A stretch of 64,000 nucleotides of DNA. Source: Tamarix chinensis. Its lineage: Eukaryota > Streptophyta > Magnoliopsida > Caryophyllales > Tamaricaceae. The notes beneath the pieces were generated by a model. That model saw only the letters and a list, made by a program, of their open reading frames with translations, did no database searches and was not told the DNA's origin. The translations under genes were made by a program, and so were the position numbers. The stretch is from assembly GCA_030549775.1 (NCBI GenBank), contig CM060175.1, positions 35,524,318-35,588,317 of the forward strand. The letters run 5' to 3'. Numbering within the stretch: the stretch's first letter is position 1; each line of letters starts with the position of its first letter. Below, piece by piece: positions 45,411 through 57,345 of this stretch.

Positions 45411-46949
45411 AATAATTGTATTAACACAAATAAAATAATTAACAATTAAATAAATTAGTTTTTAAAGGTTAGGAAGGCTAGGGCACAACCTAGGGTGGTG
45501 CTGACTAGGTGGTGGTGGCGGTGACACATGGTAGCAGCGATGGAGGTGATGCAAGAGGAAAGGATGTTGGAAAGGGGGATTTATAGGCTAGAAGAAGGAG
45601 AATGATATGGTGGTTGTGGTGGTGTTGGATGTTATGGGTTGAGGGGGTTGGAATGGTGGTGGTGGCATAGTAGAAGTGTTAGTAGAGGAGGCGGTTGGTG
45701 TGGTGGCCAAAGGTGGTGGAGAGGAAGATAAGGACAAGGAGAGAGAGGAAGGGGTAAAGGAAGGTAGGAAAGGTGGAGGAGACTCTGCTGGTTCTTTTAG
45801 GGGGGTAGAGGAGTGGTGGTTGCGATGGGGAAGGGGGTGCATAGAGATGCGAGGGCGAAAATGGAGGAAAATTAGCAGTTTCGACAGCCAATTTAGCACG
45901 GCTATGGCAGCTCATGTAGGAGGAGTTAGAGGGGGTGGGTGGTGTTGTTTGGTGGAGGATAATGTAGGGATTAGTTTTATAGGTGGTTTAGGGGTCGGAG
46001 CTAGAGGACAGTGGCTGTGGAGTCAGACGACAGTGGCTGTGGAGTCATCTAAACAGGTGGTAGCACAAGGAGGTAAGTTTTTGGGTAGGGAAAAGAAGTT
46101 TGATTGAGGGGTTGATTGTGGGTATTTATCGTCAATTGAGGGGTGGAAACAATAGAGGGGGATGAGGAAAAGAGGGGGCAGGTGTGGCTGGGTCACCGGC
46201 CGATATTATCAATTCGGTATTGGCCTGCGATTTGCATGTTTTGTTGGTCGACGGAGAAGAAAAAGAAAGGGAGGGTCACATGTGAGAAGAGAGATGAGGC
46301 ATTGGTTGGGGTTGAAAAAGGAAAGGAAAATGATAGGGGAGAGAGGAGGAAGTTAGGAAGGTGGTGCAGTGGTGGTTGGTTGGCGGTGGCAGACTATAGG
46401 AGAGAACCGGGGGAAGAAGAAGAAGAAGAAGGGTCGACGGTAGGTCTAGAGGAAAGAAAAGAAGAAAAAGAAGGCAGATTGGGGTGTTGGGCGATAGGCA
46501 GAAAAAAAAAAGAAGTGTGTGGGCTAGGCCGCAAGGGGGTTGGCCTAGTCCGAGGGAAGAAGGGGAATAGAAAAGAAAAGGAGAGAGGTGAGAAAGGAAA
46601 GAAAAAGGAAAAAGAAGGGAAAAAGGAAAATAAGGAAAAAGGAAAAAATATGTTGGGGCATTTAGAATGTTGTAGTGTTTTTTTTTAATACTTAAAATAA
46701 TAAATTTTAGTAAAATAATAATTAAATTTCCTTTTTTTTATTATATTAGGATATCTTAGATAATTTCTCCTAAATTCTATTTTAATTAGCAAAAAACCCT
46801 AGTTTTTCCTCATTAAATTATTTATTATTTTCTTCTTGATTTTCCTTAAATACTCCCCCTTATTTCAATAAAATAAATTATTTAAATAATTTTCCTAATA
46901 AATTTTTGTTTTAAAATAATTTCTTAAATTAAGGTTTTGGTATATTTCA

Positions 46950-47606
46950 GTTCTACTCATGCTACTTCAATTGGAGAGAAGAATATGCCACTACCCTTTT
47001 ATGTTGCATCAATACACACCCCAAACCAATCTTGGATGAGTCACTATACACCTAAAATCCTTCTTTAACAAATGGTAAGGAAAGAACTAGAGCCAACGTC
47101 AACCTTCTCTTAATATCTTCAAAATACTCAGTGCACTTCCTATCTAATAAAAGTGTGTCATCTTCTTTAATAAGGCAGTAAAAGGAAAAAAAATGCTATA
47201 AAAAATATTTGTAGTGGCCTTTTAGACCTAGAAAACTGTATATATCCCTAACATTTGTTGGTGTTGACCACTCTAATATGGCTCTAATGTTCAAAGCATC
47301 TACCGACACACCCTCCTTTGAGATGACATGGTCATGGAAAGCTACCTTATCCAGCCAAAGCTAACATTTCAAGAGTTTGGTGCATAAGTAATGGGACCTC
47401 AGCAATGTCAAAGTCTACCTCAGATGCTACTCATTGGCCTCACAAGTCTTGGACTAAATCAAGATATCTTTGATGAAGACAACAACAAACTGATCTAGGC
47501 GTTGCTCAAAGACTTGGTTCATGAGAGCAATGAACAATACTAGCAAATTTGTGATTCCAAAGGATATAAGAGTGAATACATATTAGCCTTACCTCATCCT
47601 AAAAGC
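46950..47606 (-). pseudogene. Element D: RT (palm to thumb) and start of RNase H
   Basis: Minus strand from 47,606: AFRMR-G-YVFTLISFGITN (TAFRTRYGHYEF..MPFGLTNAP), FIALMNQVFEQRLDQFVVV then FIKDILI, where the catalytic FIDDILIYS has Lys for the first Asp of the pair. VNTNKC...IYSFLG-type connection and EGF-VYSDSSKIGLGCVLMQH, VVAYSSLQL (47,060-46,960) follow, the start of RNase H. The frame is broken by several stops. It is cut on the right by LARD2 at 47,607. Confidence 0.92.
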
Positions 47607-49974
47607 CGTAACACCCTTATACTTGAGAATTTTGGTTTACACCTTTCTTATGATAAGTACTAAGCCATAAATAAACCATAACCAAATTAAAATAGAAAAA
47701 AGGCAAGATAATATATATATACATATATGTTTTGGATAATATACTCCATTCAAAAATAAAAATCAAAAACATCAAGAGACATAAGAGTTTGTAGGAAAAA
47801 CAAATTACATCAAAAAGTAGGCATGAGTAGGTACATCATGGTTTTTTTTTTAACTGATCATCCTAAAATCCAATTTTGAAAATGGAATCTCCTCCAACGA
47901 ACTATGTTATTTGTAACTATAATAAACATAGAGCCACTCAATACCGTTGACATAGCCATTTGTGAAATTAGTATTAATAGGACTTTCTCATACTTAATAA
48001 ACTACAATACCTCATAAGAGGTAGCATATCCGCATTGCACATAGTCACAAAAAAAAATCAGGCTTGAGCATAAAGCACTTACCATAACCACATGTAGTAA
48101 TTATAGGATAATATATATAAGATTAAGTCAGAAACTCAATACTAAAACACTAAGGTACCCCTAAGGTTATCGATTTATGTCAAGTCAGGTCAACCTTAAA
48201 GGTGCATCCATAAATCCATAATCATTCAACTCTCGCATATTACATATTCCATGCAACATGTACATACATATATAAAATATAATACAAAATTTAAATAAGA
48301 AAATAATCATCATAGTAGATGTAGGAAAATATCTCGAGGTCATTCAAATAGAAATAAACATAAGTTAAACATAGTCATGCACATATGCTTCCTTGAAAAC
48401 TATAAGGACCCTAATTACAATGCATTAGTAATCATAAGAAATTTATCATGGCATTCAAATAATAACCAAACAAGGATGAAAAAAATCATATAACCCTAGA
48501 CATGCTTATATGACCATATAACATAATACTCATGAATATAACTTACAACCATTGTACATACCATTTATTTAATGTGTTATTATTTCATCATCCATGTCAT
48601 AAGACTTGAAAAATATTAAATCCTTTCAATATTCTTGGTCTAAACATTCCTAGCATGTTGTCACATAATTTCTACCATTTTATGAGTAATTAGATTAGCT
48701 TAAATTCAATATTACATAAAAAAGAATAAAACCATCTTCTTTAAGATACTTATGGATTAACTAGGAAATTAACACCTAATAATGCATATTAGCATTTAAT
48801 ATAACACAACAATAATCCAAATTTACAATACCAACTCATGAAAAACTAACCGACCAAAGCAAAGCAACAGGGAAACAAACCAAAACATACGAAACAAAGG
48901 AAGGAGGAATTGGTGGAAGTTGTGAAGAAGAGGGGAAAAATCAAATATGAAGTTATGCACTACTAGGGGGTAGCAAAAGAAGGAATGGCTAGTGCAGGGG
49001 GTGGTTTGGTGAAAAAGGTGTAGCAAGGGGAGGATAGGCACAAATAGGCAAAGCCAAGGGGGAAGGGTCCAGTGCTTTTGCTTGTAAGAATTGTGGAGGA
49101 TTTAGTGAATTTGGCTACAAGTTGTTGGGGTGCTATTTTGTGACTTTATATATAGCTTGATAAAGGGCTTTAGTGGTGGAGAATATAGAAACGAGGATAG
49201 GTTTGGTGAAAGTAGCCAAAGCCAAGGGTAGTGTATTTTTGACCGAATGTGGTGGTGAGGGATCGTTGAGTTTGGACAAAGGAGTTGAGGTATTTTGGGT
49301 GAGGTTGTGTGTTGGTTTTTGAGTGGTTTTAGTAGAGGAGACCGGTGGAGGGGGTGAGGGATTGGTGTGGTAGGCTGGAGCTAGGGGAAATGGAGTGGTC
49401 ATGGTGCATTTTGTAGGGAACAATGTTGAAGATGTAGTGATGATAATGGTAAACAATGAGGCTTTTTGTTTCTTCAAGGAGCTTGGGAGAAAGAGTGGAT
49501 AATGAAAGTTACATTAGGTTGATACACAACTCAAAGAGAGAGAGGATGGGGGATTATGTGGTTGATGGCATGAGGGAAAATTTGGAGCACAACAAGGGGA
49601 TGGAAACATGGAAGAGAGGGAAATGTGGAGTACGGTATAGTGTAAAGAAAAACAAAATGTGTTGGGAAGGGGATGGGGATGGCCCATAAATCTATCATAG
49701 GTTAGGGTAATTATTTAGGTAATGTACCAAGGTAAAAAAAATATTCGGTTATTGGAATTAGGGAAAACAAACAAGACAGATATCGGTTAAGTTTCAACTT
49801 AGAAATTAAATTTAATAACCCACTTTCTAATAATTATATTTTATATCTAATATATCATAATAATAATACATATACCAGTAACATATTTATTACAAAACAC
49901 CCTATAATAATTATTATGACTAATACATACAATTACTTGTTTATACTTAGTTTTTTCAAAAATAGGGTATTACA
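47607..49974 (-). repeat. LARD2 3' LTR (2.37 kb)
   Basis: On the minus strand it starts TGTAATACCCTA at 49,974 and ends GGGTGTTACG at 47,607. It is about 1.1 kb shorter than its partner, mostly because the stretch equivalent to about 61,180-61,930 is missing. It lacks the LARD1 iterons. Confidence 0.88.
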
Positions 49975-49993
49975 TTACTTACCCCTTAAAAGA
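49975..49993 (-). promoter_or_regulatory. Polypurine tract of LARD2
   Basis: Minus strand TTTTAAGGGGTAAGTAA before TGTAATA, next to AGGGCCAAAGTC (end-of-pol remnant). Same design as the tracts of D and LARD1. Confidence 0.85.
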
Positions 49994-50780
49994 GACTTTG
50001 GCCCTAAAGTGAACCAAACTAAAACTAACTTACTACTACCTAAGGTGGTCCTCAAACAAAGGTTCAACAAGATGAGGATCACTACACCCTTAAAAGAACT
50101 AAACCTTAATCACATGCTAAACTATCACATAGACATGCATCAAACTAGCAAAAATCAATCACACATGTAAGAACAATTAAAAATAAAACTCTAAACACTC
50201 AAAAGGATAAACGTATACTAGTAGTGGTCTCTAACAGTCAATGAGCTAACATATCACTAATCTCATTCAAACTATTGACCAACACACTTCCTGAGGTACC
50301 TCAAATACCATAATCCTAACCTATACTACTATATGGTTAGGGATGAGAAGTAGGTCCCTTGCCCTTCTCACTCACACTCGTGATACTGCTACCCAACATC
50401 TGAACCACTAGGGGAGAGTGTTGGTGATAGGTGGCTATGCACCTAACTATACTTGATGACGCTGAACTCCAACATCAGAAGAGTAACACCTAAAGCTTCT
50501 AAGGCTTATCTTGCCAAATATCTAAAATTATACTATTTTACCCTGGTATTCCTTTTATCATTCATTCCCTTTAAATTCTTGCAGTGATAGTGCCTTAGGG
50601 TTTGGTTATTTCCAAACTGCGCTCCAAAAAACAATAAATATTGACCACCATTAGGTTTCCTCTATTGAACACTCAATGGAACTATCTTGGCTACTTAGTC
50701 CCACTAAGGACCTTATTCTCCTTCTGAATCCTTCATGTAGCACAAGCCTGCACATACATCATGAGTACATCAATCATCAT
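49994..50780 (-). other. LARD2 internal part downstream of gag
   Basis: Contains decayed gag C-terminal sequence at its right side; CHYCKNLKGMND near 50,600-50,560 may be a remnant zinc knuckle, but the spacing is wrong. I see no protease, RT or integrase motif. The remainder is AT-rich and unassigned. Confidence 0.45.
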
Positions 50781-51470
50781 CTTACCTCCAAATAGCCCCT
50801 AAGTGTGTAGATGTAAACCTTTCTCAAATAGAGGACCAACCATCTACTCCTCCCATCAATCTTTGGAAAAAAAAAACAAGAAGCTCGGAGAACGTGGTGA
50901 AGTAATCCTCGACTAGCATGTTACTATGTTGAAGGGTGAAAAACTCAATATGCTTTGCACAACGTAGGTGTAAAGGGTAGTATGGTGCCTTGAAAGCTAC
51001 CAAAAATCCTTTCTAAGTGTCTAATGGCTTAACAACTCAAAGCCGGTATCCCCTCCACCATTCATCTATCATTACTCATAGCTAGAAAGTACTGACATCC
51101 ACCTTCCTCCAATCTAGGAAATCAAAAGCCCTAAAGATCTTATTTAGTTCCCTAATCCACCTTTTTAATACTATTAGATCCTTGACTCCCTAAAAAATTG
51201 GTAGCTAATGAAACCCGACCTTTTAAAGCTACTTTTCAACCTAAATAAGTGCTAGAGGTGATAACTGAGGATGTGGTTGTGGCTGTGCCTCTACCACTCT
51301 CTCAACTACTGCAATGAGCAACTCCTTCATATATGTAAGGTCAAAGTTTTGAGCCATAGTGCTAAAGAAAAGAGTAATAGGGTCACCACCCTTGCAAAGA
51401 CAATCAAGGCTGCCCAAAAGAAGTTTAAACACCCTACATTGTTCAAATGCAAGCATTAACACTAACATTC
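50781..51470 (-). pseudogene. LARD2 gag remnant (retrotransposon gag domain)
   Basis: Minus strand reading leftward: an open stretch (51,468-51,241) contains DPITLFFSTMAQNFDLTYMK then ELLIAVVERVVEAQPQPHPQ, the Gln/Pro-rich gag N-terminal region. DEWWRGY (about 51,065) and PLDT-KGFLVAFKAPYYPLH, CAKHIEFFTLQHSNMLVEDY and FTTFSELL (51,000-50,880) match the gag core (W..F...F...YFP......K..EF..L.QG.M.V.EY...F..L). Stops break it. Presence of gag without pol fits a gag-only derivative whose particle protein might have worked with enzymes supplied in trans. Confidence 0.85.
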
Positions 51471-52320
51471 ATCACAAAGGCTGCACAACATCTTTACAAC
51501 CCCCATTTTTTAATATTAAAAAATTCCATATTTAAAACACTAGGGAAGTAGAAAACTAGTAAACACTTATGAAAGCTTGTGTGTTAAAGACAAACCTAAT
51601 ATAGGAGGGGGCCAGTTGCCCATCTGATTTTAGATATAAGGGTGAGAACGAAACCAACCAAGAACCAAAGTAATGTGTGCCAAAACACATCATATAAATA
51701 CCAAAATAAAGGCTTTCAACTAAAAGACCTCAATGGTGTGTAATATTTAAATACATGGGGAAAATTAAGTCAAAGTACATGATCTCAAATTATAGAAAGA
51801 AAAGTAGGGCATAGCCCTACAATCTAGTCAATCAAGAACCACTCAAAAGTATCTAGATTATCATGCTCTTAGACCCAGTCCCAACACGAGGTTGGTTAAC
51901 TACTAACCATCTCGAAAACTTGCACATGGCATTCTACTTGTGGGAATGAGAAGGTGACCAAAAATATGGGCACATTACTGCAATTTATATTATGTTAGCC
52001 AAGTTACTTCATCAATTAACTCACCAACACACAAGATTCTAGCATAATACAAAAATCATACTAACAAATTTCATGCATAGTTCCTATACACAAGATACAT
52101 GCTCAATTATGGTCACATCAGGCATAGGTAGCTCATACATGAATCATTATGCTTGACAATATAGCACAACATAGTAGATGAAAATACGCAAGCTTCAATG
52201 TAGAATTCCTAGATAATAGTAAGGAATCATTCATCTAGGCAAAATATTTCACCATAGGTCATTTCCACGTACCTTATTTAGTAGGTCATTTAGTATTGAT
52301 ACCCAAATCTACCAAGATCT

Positions 52321-52400
52321 AGTGTTTAGAGTAGGTAAGACACCCAAATCAATACATCATTAGTGTTTAGAGTAGGTAAGGCACCCAAATATACTAAGAT
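52321..52400. repeat. Two 41-bp tandem units in the D-type solo LTR
   Basis: AGTGTTTAGAGTAGGTAAG followed by a CACCCAAAT box occurs at 52,321 and 52,362. Only two units. Confidence 0.9.
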
Positions 52401-53187
52401 CTAGCCCGAATGCACTAATAAATGCTGAAAGTACATTAACACCCAGTAGCTAATTAAGGATTGAGTAACCCACAAACATATACAACTTGATCATCTTTCA
52501 CTTTGAGTGATAAGTATATTTGTAATACCCCAAAAATTCACTACTAAAAAAATTCATTTTATTAAAAGATAATTGCGGAAGCAAATAAATAAAACGTGAA
52601 CTTTGGGAGTATTACCGCCACACTTAGTACCAGATTGGTTCACTCATACCATTTCAGTACCAAGTCCTAAGGCTAAGAAAAAAATAAAATACAACTCAAC
52701 ATGCATAAATTAGAGTAACGCATCAAATCGTTTACAGGAATAAAAATCCACCAATGGTGGTTACAGTAACAATGTTAACATTAAAACCAGGAATTTAAAA
52801 GAGAAGAGAAAACCCTAATGGTACTAGAAAATTCCTTACTCTCTAATCCCGTAGCCCACTTGAGTAGCACCTAAAAAGACCTGCAAGGGCACTGCCCATT
52901 GAATAGGCAGGGGCCCCAAAAGGGAATCCCTTCAGTACTACGATACTGAGTAACCCTTTAATACCACACTTAAAGACAGACCCGTAATGCAACACATAGT
53001 GTAACTATATACATAGGTAAACTGAGGTGCATGCATAACAATCACATATAATACAGGTTATAATTCATGATCGATATTTTGGGCTTTAAGCCACGTAATA
53101 GCATAAAATCAATATATTTGGGCCTTGAGCCATTATTCCATCACCATTCAATCAAGATCATATTTTATATCCATGTGAGTGCGAAAA

Positions 53188-53638
53188 CCCCACTATTATA
53201 GCCGGTGGACCGGAAGGTATACACACAGGGCATAATGCCTCTGACCACTATTATTGCCGGTGGACCAAAAGATAAATATACAGGGCAGAACGCCTCCAAA
53301 CACTATTATTTTCCGGTGGACCGGTCTAGCCCCGACTCACATGGTGTTCCACTATAAGTGATTAGTAATTTTCTATAACTTTATTCACATACAATACTGG
53401 TTTTATTGAGCTCGGGACCCCCACTATTATTGCTGGTGGACTGGAATATATATAAAATCATCATCCAGGGCACAACGCTCCTGGCCACTATAGTAACCGG
53501 TGGACCGGGATATATAAAGAATCATCATCCAGGGCACAATGCTCCTGGCCACTATTATAACCGGTGGACTAGGATATATAAAGAATCATCATCCAGGGCA
53601 CAACGCTCTTGGCCACTATTATAGCTGGTGGATCGGTA
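53188..53638 (-). repeat. Iteron array (three plus four), solo LTR 52521
   Basis: First group at about 53,189, 53,245 and 53,302; second group at about 53,420, 53,484, 53,548 and 53,612. Most keep CCGGTGGACCGG or one change. The last three of the second group are part of a perfect-period 64-bp tandem repeat containing ATCATCATCC (53,457, 53,521, 53,585), so the group has grown by local duplication. Confidence 0.93.
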
Positions 53639-54319
53639 CTCAATATCATAATCATCTGGGCCCAGCTCATTAATATTCCACTTTCAATAATAGTATCTTT
53701 CCTTTCTTTAATCAGTACATCAATCATATTTATTTGCCTCAAATGGGAGATTAATAACCCAGGACACAAAGGTACATGGTCGTACCGGTGCATACAAGCT
53801 ACTCAGTACCCTTCAACCACGAACCCAAGGACGCAAAGGTACCCTAGTCATATTAGTGCATAAATCTAACTCAGTACCCTACCGACAAGGACACCTAATC
53901 CATAAGTATGCATACCCCCTAACTAGGTCCGTAGAGCTAGAAAGAGTAATATATAGGGCCTGGCTGTGACACAAAGGCACACCAACAAATTCCAGAATAA
54001 TCGTGAACTAAACCACGTCCTTAGGGTAGCGAGCCCTAAGGAGTCACCATTCTCGATCTTAAGGTCTTCCACTTTAAGTAATAGTGTCTTAATTAGAGTA
54101 ATCACGAAAAGTACGATAATCAGATACTTATTCACTTTCAATCGTTCCGATATCATTAGTCATTTCTTATTCAGATGATTATCCAGGATATCACAGAGAA
54201 ATCATTAAGGCTATACTAATTATCAAATACTCTTACTTGGCTAATCAGCATTATTTGAATAATATTATAATGTTCCACAATCTCAAAGACATGTTAGGTC
54301 CAAACTACTCATTTTCCCT

Positions 54320-55510
54320 TCACCTATATAATTGTTAAGTATCCATTCCTTCCTCGCCAAATTACCATATCACCCTTTGGGTTACATAATTACCAAATTA
54401 CCCCTTATACGGTTTAGGTTACCAAATAATCCCCTACACTTTTTAAATCACCATCCACCCCTCATAATTGCTACACTTATCATATTTCCCATTTGGTTGG
54501 TTAGTTTACCAAATCGCCCTTCTCCTTTGTTATAATTACTAAATTGCCCTTAAGTTGGATAAATTACTAAAATACCCTCCTTCATTATCATGATTACAAT
54601 TTTGCCCCTTTAGTTAGTTAAATAATTATCACTTTACCCTTTAATCGGCTAAATTACCAAATTGCCCCTTTAGTTGGATAAATTACCAAATTGCCCTTCT
54701 CCTTTATCAAAATTACCATTGTACCCCTCTCAAATTATTTTAATTGCCATTTTACCCTTTTTAATTATCATAAATCCCAAATTACCCTTCTTCATAATCA
54801 CAATTACTAATTTACCCTTCTTCACAATTATAGTTACAAATTTTACCCATCTCCATTATTAAAATTACCATAATGCCCTTTCATTGGTTAATTTACCAAA
54901 TTACCCTTCTCTAGTATCATACTTATCCAATTGCCCTTCTACAATCATAATTTAATTCCTAAATTATCTTTCATCCTTATCATAATTACCAAGTTACCCC
55001 TTACTCCCAAGTTTACCCTAATATCCTTTTATTTACAAAATTACCCTTTTACCCTTACTTCCAAATTTCCATAGTATCCTTTTATTTAACAAATTACCAC
55101 AATACCCTTTTTATTTATAAAATTACCATAACATCCTTTTTACGTTATGAATTACTATTTTACCCTTTTATATCCAAAATTACCATCTTTATCATTCCTT
55201 ACATGATTACCATTTCGCCCTTCTCTTCCAAATTACCATATTTACCTTTTACTCACAAAATTTCCATTTATTTATGAAATTACTATTTTGCCTCTCTACC
55301 TCCAAAATTACAACTTTACCCTTTTCTCCAAAAATTACCATAATACCCTTCTTTCTCACAACTTAAAATTTTATCCTTTTACTTATGAATTATCATTTAA
55401 CCCTTTTCTTTTTAAATTACCAGACTACCCTTTTACTTATAAAATTACCGAAATACCCCTTTTCACTTATAAAATTTCCACTCAACCCCTTTATTCACCA
55501 TTTTTATGAA
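54320..55510 (-). repeat. Degenerate minisatellite of AATTACCAAATTACCCTT units
   Basis: About 1.2 kb of roughly 30-40 copies with units of 25-40 bp. Core on the + strand AATTACCAAATTGCCCTT, with C-rich and T-rich variants (ACCCTTTTAC). The equivalent place in LARD1 lacks it, while the nested LTR at 19,020 has an unrelated minisatellite there. Open frames across it are artefacts. Confidence 0.9.
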
Positions 55511-56129
55511 TTTACCATCACTACATAAAAAAATGATATTAGTAATTCATTCTTATCATCTAAGTCCACCAACTTGTCATTATTTAACATAATACTCATT
55601 AGCAACTACATACATTAGATCACATGCTTCATAAGCATAGTTACTAAAATACCCTAAGAAATTAATATTATTAATGCATTAGCAACATAATACATCATAA
55701 ACAAGCATTTAACATTTCCATCTATAATCAACTTCCTTCCTTAATCATCATACCTACACATGGCCCAAAGACTATCATGCTTTTCCTTTTTCTTTCAATC
55801 AATATAAACAACCATTTATATATCATGCTAGGCACACAAAACATGCATAAAATCATACTAAACCCCTAATGTGCTAGCATAAGTTTTTCAATGTATTTAA
55901 GGGAGGATTAACGATCACCTTAATCCCATAAAATATCCAATCTTACCAGTATCCCGGTTAAAGATTTAGGCTTTAATTAGCAACTCAACACCTAGAAATA
56001 ATATCCATTATATTTATGTTAGAAATAAGAATCCAAGCATAAAACTTTATAAAATTTAATTAGTAAAACACTTAACATAAAATACTATTATACCTTAAAA
56101 ATTAGCTAAATAATTTCCAAAATAAAGGG

Positions 56130-57345
56130 GGAGGTCACGCTGCATGAACAGCGTGAGTCTCATGCAATATCATGGGGAGAAAAGGGCTCGAAGAGGGTGA
56201 AGGAAGAAAAATAAGCCATTTTCGGGTTGTGGTCTTCGGGCTAGAAAAGAGGGTAGGTGGGGGAGGTTTCAAGGCAAGGGAATGGTGCAGAAGTAAAGAG
56301 GGGGTGTAGATGGAGGGTAAGGGTGGTTTCGCGGTGGCATAGGGCGGCGGAGACAGCGACGGCAAGGCGGAGAAGTTGGCTGCCCAGATGGGTCGAGGTG
56401 GAGGGGTTGAGAAGGAAGGAAAAGGAGAGGGAACAATGGAGGGGTGCAAGGGTTGTTTTCGGACAACTAAGGCATGGCGGTGGTAGAGGGGGTTGCAGGG
56501 TGTCGAACGGTGGGTTGGGTGGCGGCAAAGGTGGCCAAAAGGCGGTGGAAGTGGCGGTTACAGGTGGGTCAGCGGTAAGGGGGAAAATGGGGTGAAAAAA
56601 GAAAACGGGTGGAGAAGGGAGGAAGTGTAGGGCTCGAGGGGTGGCGTGACGGTGCAGAGTAGTAGGGTGTGGTGGTAGGAGGTGGCGCAAGGGTTGGTTT
56701 TTGTGGTTGGGACAGTGGTTGGCGGCGGCGTGGAGAGAGAATAGAAAAAAAATGGGGAAGAAGGAAGGAGAGAAGAGGGAGCTCGGGGGAGGGATTAGGG
56801 CTCAAAAAAATATAGGAATGAAGGGCTAGTAAGGGTGAGAAAAAGAAGAGGGTGAGGCAAGGGGAGTAGGCGGCTGACCGGCGAACGTACGCAGGTGCAG
56901 GTGACGGTCGGTTGGTAGGGGAAGAGAGGGGAGAAGAAGGAAAGGGAGAGGGGCACGCGGGGTGTGGTCCATGAGCCAATTTGGCTCGAAAAGGAAAGAA
57001 AATGACGGGGGAACAGAGAGAGGGAGAGGGAGGTAGGTGGTGGCCGGGTTGCATATGGTGGCATGCTCGACCATGGAAGAAATTATGGTCGGGCATGGGA
57101 GAAGAAAAGAGGAGAAGAAAAAGGCTAGTGGGCGGCTGGACTGACATAGGAAAGGAGAGGAAGCCGGCCGGTCCAGGAAAAAAAAGGAAGAAGGTTGGGT
57201 TGGGCGGCGCACGAGGGAGAGAAGGGAGGAAGCGGGCGAAAGGCCCAATGCGCAAGGGAGGGCTGGCTTGGCCGGGCGGCCCAAGGGAGGGGGGAAAGGA
57301 AAAAAAACAGAAGAAAAGGAAAAAGGGTAAAAGAAGGAAATGGAA
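56130..57345 (-). other. GC-rich block with Pro/Ser-rich frames, solo LTR 52521
   Basis: G-rich on +, so the minus strand encodes long Pro/Ser/Phe-rich frames, the longest 228 codons (57,255-56,569). No domain, signal or similarity to the LARD1 frame at this position beyond composition. Best read as transcribed or promoter-proximal LTR sequence, not a gene. Confidence 0.3.

Larger units (their letters stand above)
42637..46949 (-). mobile_element. LARD-type solo LTR in element D RNase H
   Basis: Minus strand from 46,949 (TGAAATATACC) to 42,637 (GGGGGTATTATA), 4.31 kb. Flanking 5-mers ATTCT and GTTCT agree at 4 of 5. Layout as in LARD1: U3, TATA remnant (46,123-46,130), G-rich block (45,480-46,630), long AAT/AAC/AGT microsatellite (44,960-45,410), donor-like site (44,649/44,648), telobox (43,942-43,950), six iterons (43,341-43,683), acceptor-like site (43,077). 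No internal domain. Confidence 0.9.

Noticed and set aside
46143..46688. 181-codon Lys/Glu/Gly-rich + strand frame
   Set aside because: Lies on the purine-rich, non-transcribed strand of an LTR; composition alone keeps it open and no domain is visible.
54332..54862. Frames across the AATTACC minisatellite
   Set aside because: Open only because of the repeated pattern; no protein-like features.
56569..57255. 228-codon Pro/Ser-rich minus-strand frame, the longest in the window
   Set aside because: Lies in the GC-rich block of an LTR, overlaps other open frames on both strands and has no recognisable domain. Composition is the better explanation.
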